Below are positions 57,401 through 64,000 of a stretch of DNA of 64,000 nucleotides, one piece after another (the first letter of the stretch is position 1; each line of letters begins with the position of its first letter). Location: positions 1 to 64,000 of the IMG/VR virus record IMGVR_UViG_3300028840_002073. One strand, written 5' to 3'. The notes under the pieces were generated by a model. It ran no database searches. It saw nothing but the letters and a program-made list of their open reading frames with translations, and was not told the DNA's origin. The position numbers and the translations under genes are program-made. Source of the DNA: a virus.

Positions 57401-60400
57401 GCTCTGGAAGCGGTCCATCTCCTCGGCCGCGCCCTTCTCGGCCGCGCCGTGGACCTCGGCATAGGGGATGTTCTGGTCCTGGAGCCAGCTTCTCAGGAGC
57501 TTCAGCGTGCCCTCGGAGGAGGCGATCACCTCCTTCTCGATGCCCAGCTCCTCACCGTTCAGGTCGCGGATCTTCGTCTTCACCGCGGCCTCTGAGAAGT
57601 TGACCCGGGCGGCGAAGACGACGACGGACCGCCCGGCGGCGAGCTCGCTCTGGATGAGCTCCTGGGCGGCAGGCAGCTTGTCGGGCTCCTGCTGCCGGCG
57701 CTGGTGCTGGAGCATGACCGCGCGGTTGGGCCACTTGGCCTCCGCGATCCGGTCCAGCATCTCCTTCGTCTCCTCTCCGAGCGGGACGTCCCGGAACTGG
57801 ATGTCCATGCCCGTCATGTCGATCTCGCGCCGGATGATGTTGCCCTTGCGCGTGACCCGCTCGAACAGCTCCTCCATGAGCCGGTAGGTCTTCTTCTTCG
57901 AAGCCCCGTGGGAGTAGACCGTCTTCGTCACGTCCTTCCACTCGCCGGTCTTCGGATCCTTCAGACGGAACTTCTGCTTCACCGCGGTCATGCCCAGGTC
58001 CTTCATGAATTGGTCCTGGGGCTTGCCCTCACGGATCCCGATGCGATCGAGGTAGAGGAGGTGAATCGGCTTGTCGCCCGGGGTCGCGGTGGCGAACAGC
58101 ACGGCGGCGGCCTTGGCCGCATGGTTGATCCCGGCCTGGCCGGTCTGGGAGGCGAAGGCGCTCTTGAACTTGTGGGCCTCGTCGGAGATGAGGATGGTGT
58201 TCTCGTCCACCGGCTGGTGGGCGACCTTGTAGTACGTGGAGATGTGGATGACGCCCGGGTCGAGTTCACCCGCCGGCTTCCCGCGCGAGCTCGAGGGCAG
58301 GAACTTCAGGCTCACGCCCATCTGGGCCCCGTCGTCCACGTAGGAGCCGGAGATCGTCCAGGCCCCCTGCCGCTTCTTCGCCTTCAGGACCTCGGCCGGG
58401 GCCAGGATGAGGACCTTCTTCCCCTGCCGGGCGTAGCGGGCCGCGACGGCGAGCACCTGGCGTGTCTTCCCGACACCGGTCCCGTCCGCCATGAGGAAGC
58501 CCTCGCCCTTGTCCATGGCGGCCAGGGCCTTGGCGACCCCGACGTGCTGCGCTGAGTTGAGGTGGGGCTTGAGATCCGCCGGGATCAGGTCGAAGTCGGG
58601 GGCGATTGCGTCGGTGGCTTCCGGTCGGATGGTGAGGATGTCGTAGATCCCCGCCCGCGGCGCCGCTCCAGGAGCCTGTTGTACTTCTGGAGGACGCTCC
58701 ACTCCTCCAAGTCCCCGTCCCCGTCGATCAACGCCTGGAGGACCTCCGGGGGCAGGTTGTCGATCTGCTTCTCGTCCAACCCCTGCTCGAGGAGCTGGCT
58801 GAGGCTCAGGGCGACCCCGTCCGGGGCCTCCGGCGGCTGCCGGTCCACGTCTCGGAGAGTAACTGGGGGTCGCCGGCCTGTCAACGGGTTTCGCGGGCCG
58901 CTCGAACAGGTCGAGCTGCTTCTTCGTCGGGCGGACGGGCCGCGGGCCATACCGGCCCCCGAGCGGGCGCGGGGCCTCGGCCAGGCCGCCGAACAGGTCC
59001 ATCTGGCCGGGTTCCTTCGGCTTCTCCTCGCCCTTCTCGGCCCGGTCCCGCTTCTGCTGCTCCTCCTTGGAGAACATCGACCCGGGGAGGTTGCCCTCCG
59101 TGATGATCGGCGTCTCCATGGTGGCTTCGGTGTAGCCCGGGATGAGCTCCTGGCCCGACTTGTCCCGCACCCGCCCGTAGGGCTGCTTCTTGGCCTCGAC
59201 CAGGCCGTGGAGCCCCAGCTCGTCCACCTCGACGCGGATGGCGTCGGGCCAGTTCTCGCGGGCCCGGTAGAGGGCATGGCCCGGGTTGAGGCCCTTCACG
59301 GCGTCGTGGTGGACGCTGCCGTCTTCCCAGGTGACCTTCACGGGGACGGCCCAGGCGTACCGCTGCTCTCCGTAGGGCTTCGCCGGGGTGCTCTCGACGG
59401 GCCCCTCCCCGGGCGCGGCCCCTCCCTCGGGCACGTCGAAGGGAACGTCGTCGGCCTCGCCGCCCTCAGCGTTCACGGCGTCGCGGAAGGCGTGGACGAT
59501 GCGGACGTACTCCTGCCCCTTGCCCCGCCGGATGGCGTCGATGACCTCCTGGGTGGTGAACGATTCCTGTGTCCCCGGCTTCTTCAGGCCCCACATGAAG
59601 GTCTTGAGGAGGTGGGTTTCGGTGCCGTCTGCGAACTGGCCCTCGTTGTCGCCGGCCAGCGCGGGGCGCCCCGCCGGCTCCGGCGTCTCCTGGAGATCCT
59701 CCTCGAGCGCCAGGCCGATGGACTCCAGAGCGGCGAGGGCGTCGGGGTCGTCGAAGTAGTCCGGCTTCATGTCGGCCAGGGCTTCCTCGATGGCCCGTCC
59801 CTCGGCCAGCTTCCGGGTCCGGAAGTCCAGGATCTTCTTGAACTGCGGGTGCCCCGGCCCCGACTGCAGGGCCATCTTGATCGTCTTCTCGCCCATGCCG
59901 GGGATGTCGGCGAAGTGGAACTTCCAGCGGATCTTGACCTTCTTCGCCCGGTCCCACGCCTTCGTCACCACGTTGTAGGCGAGCACGTCCTCCAGCTCGC
60001 CGCGCTCAGCCATGCCGGCGAACTTCTCGGCGTCCCGCTCGATCTCGCCCAGGACCACGTCCTCAGGGACCGTGATTTCTGTGCGGTTCTGCTCGACTGC
60101 CGCTTCGAGCTCTGCCGGGTCGATGTCCAGGTGATCCACCGCGGAGTCGATCGTGCGCTGGGTGATCGGCAGGAACTTCCCGTCAGCCTTCACCCGGCTC
60201 TTGGGGACGACGACCCTCTCCTTGGCGATGCGCTTGATGAGCCGGATGATCTTCTCCCGCGCTCCGGCATTGGGCAGCACCATGCCCAGGTAGTTCTCGA
60301 ACCCGCCGGAGATCCCCTCCAGCTCCAGCTTCTTCTCCTCGTACTCGCGCTTGGCCTTCCGGCCCTTCTGCGTCTTCAGGTCCTCCCGGCGGCGCCGGAC

Positions 60401-63400
60401 CTCGGCGGTCAGGCGGATGAGCTCGCGGGCCTTGTCCCCGGTCTGCATTCGCCGGACGTCCTCGACGTGCTTGCCGATGAGGGCGTAGAGTTGGTCCTCG
60501 AGCGTCTTCGGCTTCGGCTCCTTCTTCGGCTTCGGCTTCTTCTTGCGCGGGGGCTTCTTCTTCCCCGTCTCCTCGCGCGCCTTCTCCCGCTCGATGGCTT
60601 CCTTCACCCGCTCCTGGACGACAGCCTCGTCCACCGCGGGCGGGTTGGAGACGATCTCGGAGACGATCTCGGCTGGGACGAAGGCCTGTGCGTACCCCTC
60701 GCCGTCTGCCGTCAGGGTGCGCTCGACCGCCTTGGCGGCGACCGCGTCCTGGATCGCGTCGTACTGGAAGTCCTTTCGGAACCACTCCGGGTCCGTCTCG
60801 TAGCCCATCATGCGGCCGTAGCGGCTGAAGCGTTCGAAACCGCCGAGCTGCTGGAGGATCTCGTAGAGGGCTTCGGTGTCTTCGATGAGCCCTTCTGCTT
60901 CCGCCTGGGCGTGGATCCTGGCCCAGCCGAGCTCCAGCTCGCGGTGCTTCATCCGTTCGACGTCGACGCCCAGGTCCTCGAAGGCGTCCTCTGCCCTGAA
61001 GAAGACCGCGGGATCCGTTGTCCACTGGCCGTCCACGACGTGGGCGTCTCGCTGGCGAGAGAGCTCATCCCAGGCCGCCACGATGCTGTCAGGAACGCTG
61101 GTGGCGTAGGCGTGGTGGCGCTTCGTGTTGCCGTTCCGCTCCATCTCGAGGGCCAGCTCCCCGACCTCCGGGTTGTTGGTGATGATGGCGTAGAAGCGGA
61201 CGTTGTGGTCCAGCTCTGCCCTGATGGCGTCGAGGTAGGCAGTCTCGTCGGGGTAGTTGGCTTCGGCTGCCCGCAGGATCTTGAGGTACTTCCTGACGGG
61301 ATCGTAGCCGTTCATCGGCTTGTAGGTGTTCTGCTTGTACAGCTCCGTGTCGCCGCCCTGCTGCTCGATGTAGGCGTCGCGGTCCTTGGGGTTGACCTTC
61401 TTGACCTTGGTTCCACGGGGAACGTTGATCGCTGGCGGGGCAACCTGTGGCGGCGGTGGCGGCTCCGGTTCCTCCTCGTACTCCTCCTCGGGTTCCGCCT
61501 CCTCGGGCGGCTTCTCGGCGAACCGCTCCAGGTGCCACTGGGCCTCGTCCGCCGGCATCTCGACGATGAGCTGCTCCTCGGCCCACGCCATGAGCTTCTC
61601 CGGCGTGTCCTGGCCCTGGTTGATTCCGGCCTCGACCAGGGCGACGTACTCGAGGCGCTGGACCGGGTCCATCTTCTGCAGGGACTCGGGCAGTCCGCGG
61701 ACGCCCGGCTGTTCGAGCGGCGGGGCGCCGCCCTCCAGAGTCCCCGGCGGGGCGCCGAGCGCACCCTCCTGGGCGTCCACCCGGGCGACCCCGGGGGTCA
61801 TCATGGAGCGGACGAGGTTCGCGTCGGCGGTGACCGGGATGGTCCGGTTCGGGTCCATCGGCCCCGCGTCCCGCACCGCGTCGACCAGCTCCTCCAGCCG
61901 GGCCCCGGGCCCGACGCCGAGGAAGTGGATCTGCGGCGGGAGTGTGCCGGCCTCCTTGGCCTGGCGGACGAACTCGCCGACCTCCTCGGGAGTGACGGCG
62001 GCGGCGTTGCCGGGGATCCCCACCGTGAAGTCCTGGGTCCCAGCGTGCTGGGCGACCGCCTGCCACATCTCGAACAGCGACAGGTCGCCCTTCTGGAGCG
62101 GGAAGATCGGGTTGACGTGGGCCTGGCCGAGGAACCGCTGGACCTCGGGCGCGAAGGCCGCCAGGGCCTCCAGGGTCGCGGCCTGGTCGCCCACCACGTC
62201 AGGCATCACGAGGTTGAACGTTCCCCAGGTGCGTTCCTCGGGGTCCGCGAGCGTGGCGGTGCGGTCCAGGAGCTCGTCGTACTTCTGGAGGATCTTCCCG
62301 AAGTCCAGGGGCTCGACCTCGACGCCCTCGGGGGCCCGCAGGCCCTTCTTGAACAGCGAGTAGGCCCCGGAGTCCACGAAGACGTTGGCCCCCATCCGGC
62401 CCACCGCGGCGGCGATCTCGTCCACGCCGCGCTTCGAGAGCTCGCCCACGTCCACGCCGAACGGCCGCTCCATCTGCGCCGCCGCGGCGATGTCCCGGGG
62501 CCGGCTCTGTCCGGAGACGAAGAACAGGTCCGCGGCCTCGGCCCCCTCGATCCGCTCCCCGGACACGAACTCGGCCCGGTCCTCGGGGCTCATCTGGGGG
62601 TCCAGCTCGCCCTTCCGGATCGGGGTCCGCTTCCCGGTTGTCTCGATCTCAGACAGGAGGGGGAAGACCTCCAGCCAGGACGGGTGGATCTCGGCGCCAA
62701 GCTGCTTCGCGGAACGGAGCGACTTCAGGATGTGAGAGGAGCCAGGTCGGCCCGCTGCGTAGGCCTCGAGAGCCAGTTGAAACGAGTCCTCATCCCGTAG
62801 GGTGACGGGATCGGTCGCCACAACGCGGCCTTCCTCGGGGGACAGGGTCACCTTCCGCTCCTCGCGGCGATTCCGCTGGAGCGTGGTCTTGGCCCCCTTC
62901 AGGATCTCCTTGGCCTTGGCCTTCGTGGGCGCGCTGAGGGGGGGCATGGCCTCGCGCCCCTCGCGGTCGTAGAACCGGACGACCCAGCCTTCGCCGCCGG
63001 GGCCCCGGCCGATGTCGCCGCGCACCGCCGGCCCGGCCTCCTCCATGTCGGGGGCGCCAGGTGTGGGCGGGACCCGGGGCCCAGCCGGTGGAGCCTCCCC
63101 CGGGGGAAGCTGGGGGGCTGTCGGCGGGACCCCGGGTCGTTCTGTCGGCGGGGCTGGACGGGCGGGCGGCGCCTTCCCGGGCGCGGGGGCCGGCACAGCG
63201 GCTCCCTCGACCACGGGGGGCACCTCGGTCGGTGGCGGGCTCGGCGGCGGCTTCGGAGCGGGGCCCTCGACCGGCTCGGGGAGGACTCCCTCTGCCGGCG
63301 GGGCCGGGGGCCCGTGGAGGCGCCCGGGCTGTCGGAGCTGCGCGTCGATGCTGTCGATGACCAGCTCGACCCTCGTCCGCTGGGTCGGATCGGTGATGGC

Positions 63401-63991
63401 TTGGACTTCCTGCGTGAGGCGGCCCCGGAGGTTCACGAGCTCCGCGTCGCTCGCGGCCTGGCCGATGGGGTCGTCGGCGCCGGGCGGCTCCACCCGGCCC
63501 TTGTTGACTTCCCTCTGGGCCTCGGCCAGGGCCTCTCGCATCTTCGTGAGCGACGTGATCTCCGCGGGGTCCTTGGCCCCGGCGATCTCGCCGTCCAGGC
63601 GCCGGAGGATCTCGGCGACCGCGTCCTGGGCCGTCTCGCCCACCGCGCCCTGCTTCGGCTGCTGCGGCCGCCCGATGCGGTCCACCAGCTCGAGGAGGTT
63701 CCGCTCGGCCGAGGCGGCATCCCCGAGGTCTATCATCCGCTCGCTCGGGGGCTGGCCGGGCGGGGTCGGTTCCTTGACCCGCACGCGCAGGGGCGGGTCC
63801 GCGCCGGGCTCCCACCCCCCGCGGTACTCGCGCAGAGTCGCGGCGTCGGCCTCGGCCAGGGCCCGCGCTCGGTCCGAGAGCTTGCTCAGGTCCAGGTTCT
63901 CGAGTTCCGCCAGCGGATCCCGGATCGCTCCGGAGCGGCGCATATTCTGGAGCCCGAGGAGGAGGTCGTCGGCTTGGTTGTTGAGATCCAT
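51479..63991 (-). CDS. giant polyvalent virion protein: TGT-like barrel, SF2 helicase, JAMM
   Basis: At least 4170 residues. ATG 63991 is the first in the window, but the frame stays open to the edge with no ribosome site, so the true start may lie outside. A Pro-rich linker (about 230-340) precedes a TGT/DpdA-like TIM barrel (VDSGAYSLF about 539; IHFLGVG about 688). A Lys-rich helical section (about 1145-1170) leads to an SF2 strawberry-notch-like helicase (GTGVGKT about 1840, DEAH about 1937, ATATPG about 1968, QMVGRIHR about 2243). Two SIKQ/SLKQ repeats follow, then a RadC/JAMM domain (HNHPSG about 2916) and a long helical tail with hydrophobic segments (about 3815, 3867). Residues 1704-1778 look frameshifted. 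It is probably injected with DNA to counter defences. Confidence 0.8.
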   Translation of the reverse strand: MDLNNQADDLLLGLQNMRRSGAIRDPLAELENLDLSKLSDRARALAEADAATLREYRGGWEPGADPPLRVRVKEPTPPGQPPSERMIDLGDAASAERNLLELVDRIGRPQQPKQGAVGETAQDAVAEILRRLDGEIAGAKDPAEITSLTKMREALAEAQREVNKGRVEPPGADDPIGQAASDAELVNLRGRLTQEVQAITDPTQRTRVELVIDSIDAQLRQPGRLHGPPAPPAEGVLPEPVEGPAPKPPPSPPPTEVPPVVEGAAVPAPAPGKAPPARPAPPTERPGVPPTAPQLPPGEAPPAGPRVPPTPGAPDMEEAGPAVRGDIGRGPGGEGWVVRFYDREGREAMPPLSAPTKAKAKEILKGAKTTLQRNRREERKVTLSPEEGRVVATDPVTLRDEDSFQLALEAYAAGRPGSSHILKSLRSAKQLGAEIHPSWLEVFPLLSEIETTGKRTPIRKGELDPQMSPEDRAEFVSGERIEGAEAADLFFVSGQSRPRDIAAAAQMERPFGVDVGELSKRGVDEIAAAVGRMGANVFVDSGAYSLFKKGLRAPEGVEVEPLDFGKILQKYDELLDRTATLADPEERTWGTFNLVMPDVVGDQAATLEALAAFAPEVQRFLGQAHVNPIFPLQKGDLSLFEMWQAVAQHAGTQDFTVGIPGNAAAVTPEEVGEFVRQAKEAGTLPPQIHFLGVGPGARLEELVDAVRDAGPMDPNRTIPVTADANLVRSMMTPGVARVDAQEGALGAPPGTLEGGAPPLEQPGVRGLPESLQKMDPVQRLEYVALVEAGINQGQDTPEKLMAWAEEQLIVEMPADEAQWHLERFAEKPPEEAEPEEEYEEEPEPPPPPQVAPPAINVPRGTKVKKVNPKDRDAYIEQQGGDTELYKQNTYKPMNGYDPVRKYLKILRAAEANYPDETAYLDAIRAELDHNVRFYAIITNNPEVGELALEMERNGNTKRHHAYATSVPDSIVAAWDELSRQRDAHVVDGQWTTDPAVFFRAEDAFEDLGVDVERMKHRELELGWARIHAQAEAEGLIEDTEALYEILQQLGGFERFSRYGRMMGYETDPEWFRKDFQYDAIQDAVAAKAVERTLTADGEGYAQAFVPAEIVSEIVSNPPAVDEAVVQERVKEAIEREKAREETGKKKPPRKKKPKPKKEPKPKTLEDQLYALIGKHVEDVRRMQTGDKARELIRLTAEVRRRREDLKTQKGRKAKREYEEKKLELEGISGGFENYLGMVLPNAGAREKIIRLIKRIAKERVVVPKSRVKADGKFLPITQRTIDSAVDHLDIDPAELEAAVEQNRTEITVPEDVVLGEIERDAEKFAGMAERGELEDVLAYNVVTKAWDRAKKVKIRWKFHFADIPGMGEKTIKMALQSGPGHPQFKKILDFRTRKLAEGRAIEEALADMKPDYFDDPDALAALESIGLALEEDLQETPEPAGRPALAGDNEGQFADGTETHLLKTFMWGLKKPGTQESFTTQEVIDAIRRGKGQEYVRIVHAFRDAVNAEGGEADDVPFDVPEGGAAPGEGPVESTPAKPYGEQRYAWAVPVKVTWEDGSVHHDAVKGLNPGHALYRARENWPDAIRVEVDELGLHGLVEAKKQPYGRVRDKSGQELIPGYTEATMETPIITEGNLPGSMFSKEEQQKRDRAEKGEEKPKEPGQMDLFGGLAEAPRPLGGRYGPRPVRPTKKQLDLFERPAKPVDRPATPSYSPRRGPAAAGGPGRGRPEPQPAPRAGVGREADRQPAPGGPPGVDRRGRGLGGVERPPEVQQAPGAAPRAGIYDILTIRPEATDAIAPDFDLIPADLKPHLNSAQHVGVAKALAAMDKGEGFLMADGTGVGKTRQVLAVAARYARQGKKVLILAPAEVLKAKKRQGAWTISGSYVDDGAQMGVSLKFLPSSSRGKPAGELDPGVIHISTYYKVAHQPVDENTILISDEAHKFKSAFASQTGQAGINHAAKAAAVLFATATPGDKPIHLLYLDRIGIREGKPQDQFMKDLGMTAVKQKFRLKDPKTGEWKDVTKTVYSHGASKKKTYRLMEELFERVTRKGNIIRREIDMTGMDIQFRDVPLGEETKEMLDRIAEAKWPNRAVMLQHQRRQQEPDKLPAAQELIQSELAAGRSVVVFAARVNFSEAAVKTKIRDLNGEELGIEKEVIASSEGTLKLLRSWLQDQNIPYAEVHGAAEKGAAEEMDRFQSGQVNVMIATPEAGGTGINLDDRTGSRPRTMIVITAPFDSINNVQMVGRIHRVTTKSQGRVIYLFSDQAVDDWNKSIIGTKMKMLGAQVSGNVGLLDPGEMSEFGDPGQPDPGADRKKQSPLQHIARSHLETLIRNRGQDVVSLKQFRFIRRRLQALGAIFDDRHDTLGKYGDFTIETSDGEPFTGRLIPPEGDIGPAGYVSYAGPGEELPKREKPDPKIVAEPAEMDDVLFEMNQLASGANKYKGRRQTKPLVSIKQNRFIYNKLKKLGAVFTAPVGDPRNSFQIKTSTDTIYGKFHPFRPAAGNTAAFRGLFSWAVGERPSFFGVEAPRRKYGTDAAIGMDELFATLDEFKDWRDFHVRHDKTLASLFGNDAMLFRAILGITSQAADVRANVALAVKAYQQMRLGEPFKGYLPAVRRNLERLRSSNGVRGQKIRPYTRAELGFDAIAVDRHIARFVLGRENLQKGNSPNGSQVKFIQDLLRQAADELGWTGDEVASAVWAAQQIRGDSIPPEEVMTYDTVLQRHATAIRRFRSYFGDVAGPGGRVDDALSALAESGRDPVQIALDFLGDRDESHDPEDLAEIGLDWVERVVGPPGQLRPYRIGTGIALEDLGASDTPKHLGASIREAFFKEGQFDLDGMKVNSIEDLGLLGQLLRNPAFETSYIFPVKDGEILESWAETIRLPAAAPATPRPDDWTDWKQRLGEKLDAVGAEGFYAFHNHPSGNPVASVSDINITGVLLHLFGDRFLGQVVVDHGTFTVMDPHKGDFKANWRSLAQFMGLRHAYVEGDITDEQAMSLSMELTNPQRLKARAHEWIKYAPSIRRLPDPFMVKDRANIYKRKLAHTEALQEAVPEALALRAAETQAADQPLIMFLDVEYRIRQIASVPVDFFNESHRMRRWIINQGRAIGADNAVLIIDPGNLSVLRTASDLIKDGYALDGVVSTDPVAAETLRTRVGAMGQGIPFWQALPRLEQRSVRPEIFVAEERQPYRRRGRGVPPAGGGGDDGDEPPGPFNWPDREGPGTRWWNRRVAYARARMRARWGEAAMGFDPRWFWDAVVLGADSFARGIRSFSRWLISMGDVKDRTLLQRVWEYLQSIARPQYRETIKRGKPTDVTGVRTPDGRPRGPIRPIPEPSKKDLRAMLKWLESMMVPDPGTGKPPEFNWKGERIGLSTNITRISNERGIRDFITQSAHALESKFGEARSYRSWREAKEMALELGWTEREFVKALKEKGALTDYEIIAGRILRQEAGIDFINKQQAYRDAKTAVAEAQTPQEKAARQQTALELEREMHAALQKAIGIQYATVAAGSEAGRALAAHRMWIESLTPEERFLQRMMRGRKPGDQLIDELAAAIHKQDMAAVNQIYRQIHKPTRLDQFLEYWINSILSGPATQGANITGNLVHEALLRTPERGIASALEQRGVRQAIERFLTGEARPQERVPGEMMEAARALGKYRFGLVSAFKLAKTALVREDIGFGVKGEYRPPAIPGRFGKLVRTPGRIMEALDVGAKYAAASAERSAQVFRKAALESRGQGWTREQLLNRMKEINQSLDKYLEIEARRQIDPREVSKEDVSFLLRNKELGKIKKEMEHAADVSTFRDETTLFSKYIQLLRGKYPWLTFVVPFIRTPERILIQAVRRTPVGLARTVQNIRSGKLKGGEASDRLAQGILGSFISAGVYMMAKDGLITGGGPAEWDERRNWLATGKQPYAIKIGNTWVSMARIEPIATSLGFAADLAEATDERIAGDIWDKLHYSVMNNITGKTYLEGMVSAAEAVGDPDRYGARFFKRMVGAMIPNLLASAARSIDPTIRQTDDISSTLIARVPWFSQNLPPKLTGTGEPIQRGEDPFSRFASPFRYSPEAGPERNLERLFLETGYTPNAPPRFMSIPGAMGRKIALNQRERELYAAYAARASAFARNLTSNSDWDGMDIYAKTEFLKRIYRFAHDAARREIHRSIMARIATGEYELKRR

Positions 63992-64000
63992 CCGGGCGGC

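Noticed and set aside
58562-62800. Long plus-strand open frame opposite the giant gene
   Set aside because: It is antisense to the helicase and barrel domains, with Leu/Arg/Val/Gly-rich composition typical of a shadow frame.

Overview
This window is a GC-rich fragment of a tailed double-stranded DNA phage (Caudoviricetes) and is incomplete at both ends. It holds a terminase, a portal, a scaffold, a HK97-type major capsid protein, a P22/T7-like set of short-tail proteins, a RecE/RecT recombination pair, a replication initiator and an M15 endolysin. The giant polyvalent protein and the absence of a recognisable tape measure or sheath suggest a podovirus; this is inferred. Sec signal peptides, lipoboxes and a Cys-rich lipoprotein of a style common in Myxococcota and other deltaproteobacteria suggest a diderm host, also by inference. 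I see no integrase, tRNA, CRISPR array or insertion sequence.

Layout. (1) 1-19259, minus strand: late virion genes. In transcription order they are a secreted Cys-rich protein, two small membrane proteins, terminase small and large subunits, portal, several small basic proteins, a GroES-like co-chaperonin, scaffold, major capsid, a LamG-like decoration candidate, tail adaptor and two large tail hub or propeller proteins. (2) 19260-19371: a divergent regulatory region. A TTGACA/TATAGA promoter has a perfect 20-bp palindrome as its spacer, so it looks repressed, and it appears to give a nearly leaderless message. (3) 19372-23964, plus strand: DNA metabolism. It carries RecE, RecT, a long stem-loop that would bury the next ribosome site, a DUF1376/DnaA-N-type initiator with a candidate origin inside it, a zinc ribbon, a DUF559/Vsr-like nuclease and a small lipoprotein. 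(4) 23933-34859, minus strand: about 35 tiny genes, nearly all joined by ATGA/GTGA/TGATG overlaps. Many have CxxC zinc-knuckle pairs. The group includes a zincin with a signal peptide, two nuclease-like proteins and a trypsin-fold protease. A roughly 800-bp non-coding island with palindromic repeats divides it. (5) 34969-51479, minus strand: tail-fibre-like proteins, a lysis cassette (M15 endopeptidase plus membrane protein) and seven consecutive genes with Sec signal peptides, six of which are predicted to mature to an N-terminal Gln. (6) 51479-63991 and beyond: a polyvalent protein of at least 4170 residues with a TGT/DpdA-like barrel, an SF2 (strawberry-notch-like) helicase, a RadC/JAMM domain and a long virion-associated C-terminus.

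The genes fit one programme. The plus-strand module copies and recombines DNA. The small-gene module is probably early host takeover. The late modules package DNA, fold and build the capsid with a phage GroES, assemble the tail, and deliver the polyvalent protein with the DNA. The most unusual parts are the block of exported, LamG-rich proteins, the giant protein (which also carries a compensated frameshift), the structured RNA before the initiator, the shared operator half-site at 19.3 and 29.1 kb, and the tiny coupling cistrons.
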